In this document: positions 53,127-64,000 of the stretch, piece after piece
Layout of the letters: every line of letters begins with the position of its first letter
How positions within the stretch are numbered: the stretch's first letter is position 1
Assembly: GCA_003313425.1 (NCBI GenBank)
Contig: NHZP01000053.1
Coordinates: 1 to 64,000, forward strand
Length of the DNA: 64,000 nucleotides
Direction of reading: 5' to 3'
Source: Pseudopyrenochaeta lycopersici
Lineage: Eukaryota; Ascomycota; Dothideomycetes; Pleosporales; Pseudopyrenochaetaceae
The notes under the pieces: generated by a model
Database searches by the model: none
Told to the model about the DNA's origin: nothing
The model's input: only the letters and a program-made list of their open reading frames with translations
Made by a program: the position numbers and the translations under genes

Positions 53127-54155
53127 ATGAAGACGCGAGGACGACCCAACGAAAACTTTTGGCCTGGTCCCGGCCCTCTGCTTAGTGGAAATCCATCAAA
53201 CAATCAGACAGTCGAAGAGCAATCATACACATCTAAGCTGAACGCTAAGGATATGTTGCACATTGCGGAATGTAAGCATCACTTTGGCGCGGTATCGCTG
53301 CTTTCATGGGAGCGCACGGCCTGGTCACAGCGCGGCGTTCGAAAACATCCCCATTCCCTCCAGGCCCGATGTGCAGCAATGCTTATATGTGGACATCGAT
53401 GCGGACGGCCATTTGTCCGTACAGATGTACGAGACCAACAATGGTACTGCGGCGGCCACGACCTATTACTGCCTAAAAGACAATCTAAGCTGCTCGAACT
53501 TCCAGGGGAAATCCGAAATGAAATTTACATGTACGCATTCCCTCCATTCTTAGGGCTCTTTCCTCGGCATAGACTTGAAGGGAGCAGTATAGGGCTTCTT
53601 GCGGTCAACAAACAGGTCCATAAAGAAGTTATGAGTCTAATGTATGGCACGAAGCCGCTTAGACTTAAATATGAGGAGGACGGCTTGAGCATTGATGATG
53701 ATTTTTACGATTGGGGCGGCCGGGATCACTACGTTCGACACTACTTAGGATGGAATTGGAGCATATCCGCGCTCCTGCGACTGCTCGGCGGAAATGCGTT
53801 TCAATACGTTAACGGTATTGAGATTGACGTGGATCTCGAAGACTCCGAGGATGCCAAACGCTCGATTTTGATGGACTTCGTCCATGCACTCTGCGTTAAA
53901 CGAAGAACGCAGCCAGGGCGCTTTACGATAAAGTTCACGGTAGCGACGTTGACAGATGAGCAAGAGGAAGTCGAGTTTTTCCGCTTTCTCCAGGCGCTTA
54001 GGGATGTTCCAGAGTTTAAAGACGTACGCTTTGAACTTAAAGGTCCTTGTTGGCTTGAAGGGGAAGATAGACAACAGCTCCTTCAAAGAGCATGTGCAAT
54101 GAGGGACAGCCTATTATTGGGACGTAAACGTAAATTTGAGGAATTTCAGGGGTAG
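53127..54155 (+). CDS. 2EXR/F-box-like fungal protein, 342 aa
   Basis: ATG is chosen at 53127 (MKTRGRPNENFWPGPGP); an in-frame ATG at 52977 would add 50 hydrophobic residues that look untranslated. A Cys/His-rich block comes first: CAAMLICGHRCGRPFVRTD and WYCGGH. Then the diagnostic LLELPGEIRNEIYMYAF and LLAVNKQVHKEVMSLMYGTK of fungal 2EXR/F-box-like proteins. The rest (NAFQYVNGIEIDVDLEDSED, GRFTIKFTVATLTDEQEEVE) is a mixed alpha/beta region, ending in basic GRKRKFEEFQG. The family is greatly expanded in ascomycetes and of unknown substrate; an SCF-adaptor role is inferred for some members. Intact, no intron needed. Confidence 0.78.
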   Translation: MKTRGRPNENFWPGPGPLLSGNPSNNQTVEEQSYTSKLNAKDMLHIAECKHHFGAVSLLSWERTAWSQRGVRKHPHSLQARCAAMLICGHRCGRPFVRTDVRDQQWYCGGHDLLLPKRQSKLLELPGEIRNEIYMYAFPPFLGLFPRHRLEGSSIGLLAVNKQVHKEVMSLMYGTKPLRLKYEEDGLSIDDDFYDWGGRDHYVRHYLGWNWSISALLRLLGGNAFQYVNGIEIDVDLEDSEDAKRSILMDFVHALCVKRRTQPGRFTIKFTVATLTDEQEEVEFFRFLQALRDVPEFKDVRFELKGPCWLEGEDRQQLLQRACAMRDSLLLGRKRKFEEFQG

Positions 54156-55987
54156 CATTGAGGTCGCGTACTGTTATAGAAATAAGACTCTAGGTCCTAA
54201 TAAGGAAGTTTTCTTGGCACCTTTACAAGCGTAACGTTTAATCCCTACGCAACGGAAAAACCCACGTGACGGAAAAGTTACGGGTTCTTTCGCACCCTAA
54301 AAATTACTGTCGCATCACAACAAATGTGAGCGAATAATAGGCGAGGACTGCATTGGTGGGGAGGCTGCGTTGCTTGTAAGATATGATTCGCATGTAGACT
54401 CGACGTGCCTCTTAAATTCTTCTACTGTATGAGAACGTCAGGCTTCCGGGCCATTCCTCAATCTCGTGGTGCTGACGACAAAGTCTTGTTCGCTGATAAC
54501 GTTGTTGACCAATCACTAGCGGCTAGGATTTCCCGCAGCTGCATTGACCTTGGCCTCAATTGGGTTGTGCCAGCGCTTGCCATTCCGCACAGACCAAACC
54601 TAAATCAATCTTTCCACCACCACTTCTCGATACAACCACCACGCAATAGCCCAACTTCCTTTAACCACCAGTTAGTTGGAGATCAGCTTAGGAGTATGCA
54701 TCGATTCCACGAGTGCAATGACTTCCGCTTAGGCGTCAAGGTCAACAACGCCCTTTCCGGCATATCCCATTCGACCTTCGTCCCCGAATTCCCCTTCTTG
54801 CCCGTACGACCGACGTCACACGAATTCCCTGAGCCTCCAAGTCCACAAGGAACCCACAGAGCTAGATGAATCAGATTTGCTCCGCAGTTGATTTGTTTTG
54901 CATTACTGTTATTCCAGCACCGGGCCATATAAGCTGTTGAGGAACAACAGCGCCCCAAATAAACCTTGGTCTGCCTTCAGGGCCGCGCATGTAATGTTTG
55001 GAAGAACATGCATCGATGCAGATGATGGGAGATCTAGCTAAATGTATCACCGCACAAAGTCAGAAACTGTCGTATGAGCCATGCCCGGATGTCTTTCTGC
55101 TCAAGATCGACGCAACCAGGGGAGCATACTGGACTCGAGGTCCGGACTGCATCGGTCACGCAACCCCGTAACCTGCTCTGTCTTTAAGGCAAGGCCATGT
55201 GCTCGCACTGTCGCTCGCGGCTCCAAGGAAGCACATGATTTGGTTTTCGCTGTGCTGCAGCAGCCACTTGCCTACATCACCACCGCATGAATGCGCCTGC
55301 TTCAAACTCGGCCACGTCGAGGTTCCCAACTCCTTCCAGTGGAACAGCTGACCGCTCAACAATGAACAGTCTTGCGTCATCCTTCGAAAGGCGTTAGACG
55401 AGGGACATTTGCAGAATGGAGCCCACAATTGCGTGGCAGCTCGTCTTGTCCACGCTCCTGCAACAGACATGGGCCCAGTCCTGACCAAGGGCACGAGTTC
55501 AGATGCATCGAGTGCATTGAAGCTACGACCATCCCCGGCAACGATTTGCGCCAGTACGGCGCTTCACCAACCCCAGCTACCCAGCTGTGTCATCGTATAA
55601 GGCAGACTTCGGCCCTTTGACCATATCAAGCCACTGTGAAAGGCTGGTACCCCCTTCATGGTGACAACTTCCAATCAACATGAGCGGTCATGGCCGCTGA
55701 GCAGGTATCGTGTGACTTGATGTATCACGACATGCATATTACTACCCTTCGCATGCCCTAGCGGTGGCAGGATCCTGGCAGTAGAACACCAACAAGGCTC
55801 GTCCGGTGATGATCGAGCTGCGCCCTCTATGCGTTGTAAGAGGGGAGGTGTCGATTGGTGGAGGCATCGTTGAGGACGGCTGAGGATGGCGTGGCGGGAC
55901 GCTTTTGGAGCGTGCTCCCCTGCACCCCGAAGCCCGGGATGAAGTATAAAGTCATGCATGAGCCCGCTATGGTCTGCTCATCACATC
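54156..55987. other. Intergenic, no supported gene
   Basis: Plus frame 54405-54869 and minus frame 55156-55494 are open but have no domain and poor starts. Another GGCAGACTTCGGCCCTTTGA block near 55603 resembles the B-box-like repeat at 52.6 kb. Confidence 0.4.
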
Positions 55988-57879
55988 ATGGCCTTCTCTC
56001 CTTTACTTTCCTCCTGGAGTTCGGACGCAATTGAGCAACTGTTTAACTCTGTCCCGGATCTCATACACGATGACTTTCTTTGTGACTCTCCCTGGACTTT
56101 AGACATGGAAAATGGAGAAACCGGGGAAACAGTGAGTGAACCCTTCCCTCCCGTCTTAATGTCAACGAGCTTATCCAGATGAGCAGGAACAAGATCTTTT
56201 CTGCATTGATCCCGATACTTACATGAGCTTGATTCTGCAAACAGAAGAGATGGATGCATCTCGCCTCGCCTATGCTGTTACGTCGAGCCAGGTATTAGCA
56301 GAACAATCAGCCAATGATGAAATTGCTGCTGGACCGGATTTCGATCGACGTGAACCTCGCATCACAAGGCACGAAGTGCCCTCGAACACACAGGTCAGGG
56401 AAGAGAATGCTCCTGGACACGAGGTCGGCCAAGAGTGGAGCGCTGGGACGAGCCACGAGCCTGCTACGGAAATGCCGGACGTGGGTGTCGAGACTCTGGT
56501 AGCATTGGGCGAAGGCGGGGATGCCACCGTTCAGGACATCTCTCTCGTCACGAGTTGCAAAGTCTCTTTGAGCCCACGATTTGAGGCGCTGCGCGTATCA
56601 TCACCAGCAGACGCCGAGACACGCCCCGAGGAGTTATGCGAGGCACAGGCAGGCGGCATAGAAGAACCTGCTAGTCTGGATCATACCCAAGTCCCCTGCC
56701 CCGTTGAGAACAAGGGAGCCCGAATGGAGCTAGCGGCCATGGCGGCTGAGGATGTAACCGGAGTGCAGGCGTTCCAAGACAAGGAATGCTTCTGCGAGCA
56801 AGCACGTCCAGACCGCCTATCAGCAGTGCCAGAGCGCGGATCGACCCAGAATGATGACGCTGGGATTCGTAGCCCCTCCAACCAGAGTGCCATGAAAGGC
56901 GACCTGTTGAAGCAGAACGACACTGTTCCGCAAGGACTGCTTGTTAGCACGATCGAGCGGGAGGAGCCTGGAACTAAGACGGCAACTGGTGAAAGTACGA
57001 ATCAAGGGCGCGGAACTGCTACCAGCAGCGTCGGTTCGTCAGATCGAGGAAGCGCCAAGGTACGGGTGCAAGAAGATCGGGAGGGGCCCGGAACGTCTGA
57101 TGACGAGACCAGTGACGGTCCTGCACGATTTAGAAGCATGCAGGTGGAGGCCGAAGGAAACAAGGGTGGACGTACAGGGACTCCAAAGAATGCTGCATGT
57201 GGCTCCAAAGGTATGACTCTATGCGCACTGCGAAATATCCGCTGACAATACAGACAACCCAATATTGCTCGATGACGAGGAGGAATTACCAAGCCAGTTT
57301 TCTCACGAGTCAACCAATGCAGACACCGACATTGACGACAGCGACGGGGGCAGACGAACCGCAGGTGATCCCCCTCGTAGATCAGAACGACGAAAGCGCA
57401 AGAGGAGTTGCGACGACATGCAACCATGGGGCGGTGTGGACTTTCAGAATCAGAAATTCAAAGAGCTTCAAGACGCATGGGCCGTAATACAGGAAATGTA
57501 CTTGTTCGAGATCAAACCTCTTGTAGCGAAGCTGGAAAGCCATAGCAACCATCTCGAAAATTTGGTTGCGGACTTCCGCGCGGAATTTTACCATCTTTAT
57601 GAGAAGTTGGAAACAAGCGATTCGATTAATCCAGCGAGCGTGTTGGAGCCCATCGGCTGTTGGAAGAAGCTAAAGGGAGAGCTGAGGACAAGGAAGGTTC
57701 TGGAAGATGGCGAGGAAAAGAGCAAAATGCTCCAATTCGAGCAGGCTTTAGATTTGCTTGCGGCTAAAGCTTCATTGTGCGACATCATCGAAGAGTGCCT
57801 CGGCCCTATAGACAGGAAGGATGACAACAAGGACAAGGATTACAAGGGGAGACGTCCAAGCAAGACTCAGCGCCGGTAG
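55988..57879 (+). CDS. Hypothetical acidic/coiled-coil protein, three exons
   Basis: ATG is at 55988 (MAFSPLLSSWSSDAIEQLFN). Donor GTGAGT at about 56133 ends exon 1; the second exon reads EQEQDLFCIDPDTYMSLILQ in a frame one base out from simple splicing, so exon 1 to 2 is unresolved. ATG 56223 (MSLILQTEEMD) is a fallback start. Exon 2 is long, Glu/Ser/Thr/Gly-rich and probably disordered. Intron 57211-57253 (GTATGA...AATACAG) joins DNPILLDDEEELPSQF. The C-terminus has a basic patch RRSERRKRKRSCDD and a helical, coiled-coil-like part (QDAWAVIQEMYLFEIKPLVA, QFEQALDLLAAKASLCDII), ending KGRRPSKTQRR. Probably nuclear. Family not recognised. Confidence 0.6.
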
Positions 57880-58957
57880 AAACATCGTTAATAGGCTTTC
57901 ATGTCAGACTTAGTATGTTCGTGTTTCATCCAGAGATTACAGCTATATTAGTGGCTAAAGATCACGAATCGATGAATACTATTTTTTCGCGGCAAATCCG
58001 CAACTCAATAGCAGAGAACGCTCCCAAAGAGTATATGATTACCATCACTCAACTATATCTTGGTCGCGGACGCATCGTAATTAGGGCGCTTTCTGTACAT
58101 ATGTGACGGTTTGAAATACAACGAAATGGAAGCGTTGCTTGAGGTTCCTTTTGCTTCGCGACAACGTAACTTCCGATCGTAGATATATAGCATTTAAGAT
58201 GTGTACCTTGGGGGACTAGCTCTACTCCGGCGTATTCTATTCTTAAGATGAGGACGCGGCTGTCTTAACAATGCAATTCTCACCGTGACAGCTAGCAACA
58301 GAGGCGGTTAGTAGACGATCCAAGCATTTAGATGGATTTTTGCGCCATGAAGGCGTTGAAGCCGCTCAAACATCGTGCTTCCAGTGCCTTTGACGGACAA
58401 AGAGCTAGCTTTCGCTGCTAAACATTATTTTTAAGGAGCCATGGACATTGCGTATATGGTTTTGAGGCCTCTTCTGTTTTCATCGCGGAGCACTGTGGCG
58501 TCGGAAAGGAGATCAGGAGCCTGACCGGCTCCCTTGAGCGGTATAAAACATCAATCGCATTGCTAGCAACAGGCAAACCGAGGAACGAATGGGCAGTCAG
58601 AGTCTTGGGCATGGTAGACTAATATTGGCGAACAAAAGAGTAGACCTTCCTGCTGCTGTAGCATTGAAGGTATGCATGCTAATAACTAAGAATCATTGAA
58701 GAGCTGCGTTCTCGGAATGAAAGCTATGAAACATGCGAGACAATGAGAACAGCACACAGAATAATGAGTATATGGCATACCATGGACAAGATCAGCTCAG
58801 CGATCACAGCGACTGCTCGACATACAGCCAACAAAAAGAGTATCGACCAAGCAATCATGAGCCAGATATGGACGTCGCTTCGAGAATGGCAGAGATATTC
58901 CGCGTCAAAAGGTTCGCTGGTGACTATTAGTATGAAAGAAGAAAAGGCCAAAGGCAC
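57880..58957. other. Intergenic, no gene seen
   Basis: Short frames only. A hydrophobic minus-strand frame at 58724-58957 lies in the 3' flank of the next small gene and has no start. Confidence 0.35.
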
Positions 58958-59221
58958 TCACTTGTGGTCGGAGCCAACGAGTGTACTGCCATCGTAGCCA
59001 GGGTCGCCCTCGGCCAGGTATTCGTTACTGTATTGAAACTCATCTCGGAAGCCTACTGGACTACGGCAAAAGGGGAGCCCCAAAGGCCCTGTCGCAGATA
59101 AGTTGTAATTAGAGGTAGCAATGGCAGTGTGCGGTCGGACACTGAAAACATGTCGCGGAGAGCAGTCAAGTCGAAGACGCAAAGCTTCGTTCCGTTCTTC
59201 AGCTTGGTCCATACCGTCCAT
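58958..59221 (-). CDS. Hypothetical 87-aa protein
   Basis: ATG is at 59221 (MDGMDQAEERNEALRLRL), ending GSTLVGSDHK. A GTGAGT...CATACTAATAG intron (about 58923-58961) could replace the last residues by a short alternative tail. It has no signal peptide or known domain. A small protein of uncertain reality. Confidence 0.35.
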   Translation of the reverse strand: MDGMDQAEERNEALRLRLDCSPRHVFSVRPHTAIATSNYNLSATGPLGLPFCRSPVGFRDEFQYSNEYLAEGDPGYDGSTLVGSDHK

Positions 59222-60697
59222 GTCTACGTGGTCAGCACTGATGCTTGATCTCCTGTGGGTGCGCTTACCGTGAAGTTGCTGTATTGCTGATAATCACGGG
59301 TGGCTTATCAATGTCAATGAGAGAAAGAGTAGGAAGAAAAGCGAGGGTTTTCTTAGTTTATATAGCCAGATTCCAGATCACGCCGTAAGCGAAACCCCTG
59401 AAGAAATGCTTTCCTAGAAGCCAAGCCTCAATATAACGCAGATACGAGGCGGACACCGATCCAGTGCATGAACAGGTTGCCGTCGTGGATTTGGGGCATG
59501 CTCCTGCTGAAAGGATTGGCCCATGACTTACCAGCAACGCATGAATCTGTGCTGCTGGCATTTTCTGACGAGCTGAAAGCCTTCTCGAATTCGTCATGAG
59601 ACGCTATGCAATGCGAACGGATTGTGTCAGAACACTCGACTCCCTACACTGTACCCCCTGATGGCGAACACTGCATGGAGTCGGCGCGGCACACCGAGGT
59701 TACCAGTAACTGTGGAATGATATATAAAGCCTGCTTCAGACGTCAGAGACAGATCTGCTGGGTCTTGCGAAGCGAAATCAGACACGTTGCAATGAAGCTG
59801 TTCGAGACTGTGGCTTCAAAGCCGTAACGATTTCGAAATCGGAGTCATCCGCCGAGGAAGGCCAGAATTATATCTTGTTTGCTTAATCGTCCTTCATAAC
59901 TATATTGCAGCATCAGGTCATGTGACTCATGGCAATAAAGTACGGCGTAGTTTATGTGGAACAAAACTCGGAGAGACGATCAAGGGCGCACATCAGCATA
60001 TCTGAGGTATGCATGAGGAGGTGGCAGCGGCTGACTGTCGTAGATGTCCTACCTTTATCAACCATGTCTCGCGACTTGTTAATTCGAGCTTGTCTTAATA
60101 TTGTACTATCCACCACAAATCATAGATCGCAGCAAATGGTCGTGGGCCGTCACCTAGAAAATGATCCCGTAAGTTGAGCTTGTTCCTGGTATTTCTCATA
60201 CTAGAAAGCAGGAAACTTTGGGTGAAGATGTCAAGATGGGCAATGAAGGCAGTGGTCATGTGACCTTGTCTATATGACTAATTAGCGTCATTACTTAGCC
60301 CCAATAAACAGCAGATGAAGAGGACAACTCTTAGACGCCAAATCCAAGTTGACGGGAGCACGCATTGTGAAATCGGCACAGCCAGACTGTACTGATGGTT
60401 CCTATAGTTAGATGCTCTGGTGGCGACGGCCAGATTTGTGACTTTCAGAAGAGCTATTTCGGGCTCCTCGACAGCGTAGTAGGTGTCTATATATAGAATC
60501 TGATGGATTTTGGGCTTTGCCCTGCGGCCATTTCGGGTTCTTTCGCAAAGACCAAAACATTTGCCTGAACGTGCTCTTTGTATCCATTCTTCTCAGACTG
60601 TCGATTTTGCACCATCACATTTCTTGTGAAGTCATTCGGTTCAAGATGCGCTCCCTTGTCTTAGTAGGTGACCAATCTCGGCAACGCCATTTCTAAC
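59222..60697. other. Intergenic, no supported gene
   Basis: Minus frame 59358-59597 and plus frames 59606-59827, 59929-60177 have no domain. It includes the promoter of the next gene. Confidence 0.35.
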
Positions 60698-62302
60698 ATG
60701 GACCAGAGCTCTATTGTCAACGAATCGCTTCTGGACTATGCTCGAGATAAGATGGAAGATGATGAGGTATGATTTGATGTTGTCGTAGAAGCGTTACTGA
60801 TGTTTGACAGTTTATCTTCCGTGGGAAAGCCTTCTTGGCCCTCCTTGCCTCCGCTGAGATTGAGTACATCGGCTCCATTCAGGCAAAGCTCTTGCCGCAT
60901 CGTCTTTCACAGGATGATGAAGAAGTACCAACGTACAATTATTCATCATATGCGGACTATACTAGGGTCCCTCAGCCGTTGCATAAGAACATGAAGAGGT
61001 TAAAGTTTCCTTATGGAAAGTTCCACCGGCGTGATGAAAGAGCCCCAAACTCCAATGAAGAGCATCCAGTCGCCAATGTGGTATTCAGCCACACCCTCTC
61101 TGAGGACATTGTGATGTCAGACAGTCAGGACCAGGTACGAGAAACTGTCGAATCACCAACGAGCAGTAATCTTGCATTAGCTTCAAGATTCGAAGATGAA
61201 TTCAATGATCCGGGAGCATTAAACGTAGGCGAGGGTTTGAGACCGAGAATAGAATTGGTCGGTAGAGATGGCAGTCCGGTGCCGCCACTTTCCCCCACAA
61301 GATTGCCTTCCATATCTCGATCGGAACTCTCTTCGAACTGGAATGGAAGCCCAGTAGAAAATGAACGAAAGTTCACCTTACTAGAAGGAACGACGAGGAC
61401 CCATTGGGTTCGTTGTTACGATAAACTACACAATATTTATGGACTAGAACACCAGGAGATTGTGCAGCTTACTACGATTGGCGATAGTTTCCTTCGGCAA
61501 GATGCTGTGGACTTCACCAATCACTTCTATAGTAAATGGAATGCAGATGACCCTTGGGCACGCTTGCAAGTGAGTAATCCAACATCGGGACGCTCACGTA
61601 CAGAAAAGATACTCAAAAGCCTGCACTGCGCTGAATCGATCGAACACGATGTGGCCATTGATCCTGTCAAGCTTAGAATGGCAAGAATCATCCTTTACCA
61701 CCAGTACCAGCAGAAATGCAACGAACTCAAAGGAGACTCCCACCTATCGAGCCAACTTTCTCAGGGTAGAGGTGTAGCGAGTGTAGCGAAGGACTTCATT
61801 CTAGAGACGATCTATGAGTGTCACCACAAGGACATGAATGTGGACTTGAAGAAAAAGCGTGAAAACAGTTTGAAATGGCACATAAGATTAGGCAAGAGAT
61901 GGTCTTACGTGGCGTTTTACCTAGGGCTAGGAATCATTTTGACCTGCAGCAACGACTTGGAGCTTTCTATGTAAGTCATGGATAATCACGCAAGCGCACG
62001 CACTTGGCTCACCAAATTGCTCTAGCAACGATACCGGAACATTTCTAGACCGAAATTTGATGGCTCTTTTGACATACTTGCTACATGGGTATCCGAGAGG
62101 CGTTCAGGTCAGCCAAATGGCTGACTCGCTAGCCAAAGCCATGATGGAAGGAGCCGTACCGCTTGAACTTTCAATGGCTATTGCTGCAGTGCGTGGCATG
62201 AGCGGATACCAACAGGAAGAAGAAAAGTCTGCCGTCGAGATTCAAGATGAATGGCAGCCAGTGGAACGACCCAGAGGTTTCGTTCGTGTAATATCCGTGT
62301 AG
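60698..62302 (+). CDS. Uncharacterised fungal protein, 501 aa, three exons
   Basis: ATG is at 60698 (MDQSSIVNESLLDYARDKME). Intron 60767-60810 (44 nt, GTATGA...TTTGACAG) joins FIFRGKAFLALLASAEIEY. Intron 61971-62025 (55 nt, GTAAGT...GCTCTAG) joins ELS to INDTGTFLDRNLMALLTYLL. Exons total 1506 nt, in frame. The N-terminal third is polar with PLSPTRLPSISRSELSSNW. The C-terminal half is helical: VQLTTIGDSFLRQDAVDFTN, MARIILYHQYQQKCNELKG, KDFILETIYECHHKDM. A hydrophobic SYVAFYLGLGIILTCSN could be a buried or membrane helix. I do not recognise the family. The last 840 bases lie in the left arm of the terminal palindrome and are duplicated in mirror image. Confidence 0.7.
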
Positions 62303-62479
62303 AACAGGTTCGAGGCAACTGGTGAGGATGACCTAATCTTGCAGGGGGTCCTACGGAAACCGACGTCCCCAAATCCAACTAAGACGTAGCTAGTACATTT
62401 TCATCGTTTGGCTTGGGCTTTCTTGGGTATAATGTATTAACCCAATCATACCCGTCCGTTCTTAGAGATCACATGTCTT

Positions 62480-62945
62480 GATAAGATCACATGTCTTGTA
62501 ACAATCCGTGCTTGTACCGCTCCGTTTCTGGACTGATACAGAGCACGGATTGTTACAGAGGAGTGCATTTCCGTAATGTTCCAAAGAATGGACTGATACG
62601 GGATGGGGATCGTTACGGATACGGGCATTTCTGTAATGTTCCAGAGGGCGGATTGGTACAATCAGCGTACTATTCCAGTGCAGTATCAATCCGTTAGCTG
62701 TATAAGTCCGCATTCCGTACTGTTCCAGAAACGGATTGATACTGCACTGGAATAGTACGCTGATTGTACCAATCCGCCCTCTGGAACATTACAGAAATGC
62801 CCGTATCCGTAACGATCCCCATCCCGTATCAGTCCATTCTTTGGAACATTACGGAAATGCACTCCTCTGTAACAATCCGTGCTCTGTATCAGTCCAGAAA
62901 CGGAGCGGTACAAGCACGGATTGTTACAAGACATGTGATCTTATC
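62480..62945. repeat. GGAYTGNTAC motif array around the palindrome centre
   Basis: GGACTGATAC, GGATTGTTAC, GGATCGTTAC and GGATTGGTAC, with GTAATGTTCCA spacers, recur every ~15-55 bases on each arm. They also form local hairpins (AACAATCCGTGCT with AGCACGGATTGTT). GATCACATGTCTTG is doubled at the outer edge. Non-coding. Confidence 0.75.
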
Positions 62946-63122
62946 AAGACATGTGATCTCTAAGAACGGACGGGTATGATTGGGTTAATACATTATACCC
63001 AAGAAAGCCCAAGCCAAACGATGAAAATGTACTAGCTACGTCTTAGTTGGATTTGGGGACGTCGGTTTCCGTAGGACCCCCTGCAAGATTAGGTCATCCT
63101 CACCAGTTGCCTCGAACCTGTT

Positions 63123-64000
63123 CTACACGGATATTACACGAACGAAACCTCTGGGTCGTTCCACTGGCTGCCATTCATCTTGAATCTCGACGGCAGACTT
63201 TTCTTCTTCCTGTTGGTATCCGCTCATGCCACGCACTGCAGCAATAGCCATTGAAAGTTCAAGCGGTACGGCTCCTTCCATCATGGCTTTGGCTAGCGAG
63301 TCAGCCATTTGGCTGACCTGAACGCCTCTCGGATACCCATGTAGCAAGTATGTCAAAAGAGCCATCAAATTTCGGTCTAGAAATGTTCCGGTATCGTTGC
63401 TAGAGCAATTTGGTGAGCCAAGTGCGTGCGCTTGCGTGATTATCCATGACTTACATAGAAAGCTCCAAGTCGTTGCTGCAGGTCAAAATGATTCCTAGCC
63501 CTAGGTAAAACGCCACGTAAGACCATCTCTTGCCTAATCTTATGTGCCATTTCAAACTGTTTTCACGCTTTTTCTTCAAGTCCACATTCATGTCCTTGTG
63601 GTGACACTCATAGATCGTCTCTAGAATGAAGTCCTTCGCTACACTCGCTACACCTCTACCCTGAGAAAGTTGGCTCGATAGGTGGGAGTCTCCTTTGAGT
63701 TCGTTGCATTTCTGCTGGTACTGGTGGTAAAGGATGATTCTTGCCATTCTAAGCTTGACAGGATCAATGGCCACATCGTGTTCGATCGATTCAGCGCAGT
63801 GCAGGCTTTTGAGTATCTTTTCTGTACGTGAGCGTCCCGATGTTGGATTACTCACTTGCAAGCGTGCCCAAGGGTCATCTGCATTCCATTTACTATAGAA
63901 GTGATTGGTGAAGTCCACAGCATCTTGCCGAAGGAAACTATCGCCAATCGTAGTAAGCTGCACAATCTCCTGGTGTTCTAGTCCATAAATATTGTGTAGT
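63123..64000 (-). pseudogene. Mirror copy of the 60698-62302 gene, 5' end outside window
   Basis: An exact minus-strand copy of the last two exons: 64000-63455 and 63399-63123, with the intron at 63400-63454. The 5' exons, if copied, lie beyond the window, so completeness cannot be judged. If the whole gene is mirrored it could be a functional duplicate; if not, it is a truncated copy or an assembly fold-back. Confidence 0.8.

Larger units (their letters stand above)
61425..64000. repeat. Perfect inverted repeat, arms >=1,271 bp, 34-bp spacer
   Basis: Position x pairs with 125425 minus x. Left arm 61425-62695, spacer 62696-62729, right arm 62730-64000 (window end). Every open frame in one arm reappears with identical translation at the mirrored coordinates on the other strand (62057-62302 with 63123-63368; 61462-61974 with 63451-63963), and the end bases match. 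No indel is needed. The right arm may continue past the window. Confidence 0.97.

Noticed and set aside
55156..55494. 112-aa minus frame
   Set aside because: GC-driven open frame with no domain, intron or plausible start.
62491..62979. Short frames around the palindrome centre
   Set aside because: They recur on both strands only because the sequence is palindromic and made of repeated words; no protein signal.
1..64000. Starship captain (DUF3435) gene
   Set aside because: No frame on either strand showed tyrosine-recombinase motifs; only accessory-type families were found.

Overview
The window is nuclear DNA from a filamentous ascomycete. The evidence is short GT-AG introns (about 43-66 nt, with CTAAC/CTGAC-type branch points), a Zn2Cys6 transcription factor, and fungal-restricted families (DUF3455, DUF3723, Est1-type, DUF7025-type AAA ATPase, 2EXR/F-box-like). 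The family mix fits Dothideomycetes/Pleosporales, but that placement is inference. No rRNA, convincing tRNA, CRISPR array or bacterial-type operon was seen. Several open frames begin with non-ATG codons, so starts here were re-chosen on ATG and splice sites.

Layout. 1-13 kb is a decayed accessory zone: an HMG-CoA reductase pseudogene split by a solo LTR, a frameshifted DUF3723 gene head-to-head with a frameshifted pseudokinase gene, two copies of a MADS-like relic, two pogo/Tc1-type MITEs and another solo LTR. 13-17 kb holds a DUF3455 secreted-protein gene and an Est1-type gene. The DUF3455 segment (1.6 kb) is duplicated at 36-37.6 kb, beside a Fot1/pogo transposase relic. 17-20 kb and 31 kb carry fold-back repeats that share sequence. 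21-34 kb has a Zn2Cys6 regulator, an AAA ATPase, a small Cys-rich protein and hypothetical genes. 38.6-42 kb has a BAH-like gene and a Cys/Lys-rich hypothetical gene. 43-48 kb is a small metabolic-looking group: a DHA2-type MFS transporter (one premature stop), a PAQR/hemolysin-III protein and a stand-alone thioester reductase. It is followed by broken kinase and CYP505-like P450 fragments. 50-51 kb has a four-helix membrane protein and a fragment resembling fungal FabD/lysophospholipase-like (PLP) proteins, cut by a hAT-type MITE with 8-bp target duplications. 53-62 kb has a 2EXR/F-box-like gene, a coiled-coil gene and an uncharacterised gene. The last 2.6 kb is an apparently perfect inverted repeat that mirrors the end of that gene and runs out of the window.

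How it fits together. DUF3723 and PLP-type genes are two of the recurrent accessory families of fungal Starship elements. With many relics present, parts of the window may be an old Starship-type or other accessory compartment, but no DUF3435 captain recombinase was found. The MFS/PAQR/reductase trio, the HMGR relic and the P450 relic look like leftovers of specialised metabolism. The strongest structural anomalies are the terminal palindrome, the 31-kb fold-back, and a TGCTGAGTGG-type motif recurring in many unrelated tandem repeats.
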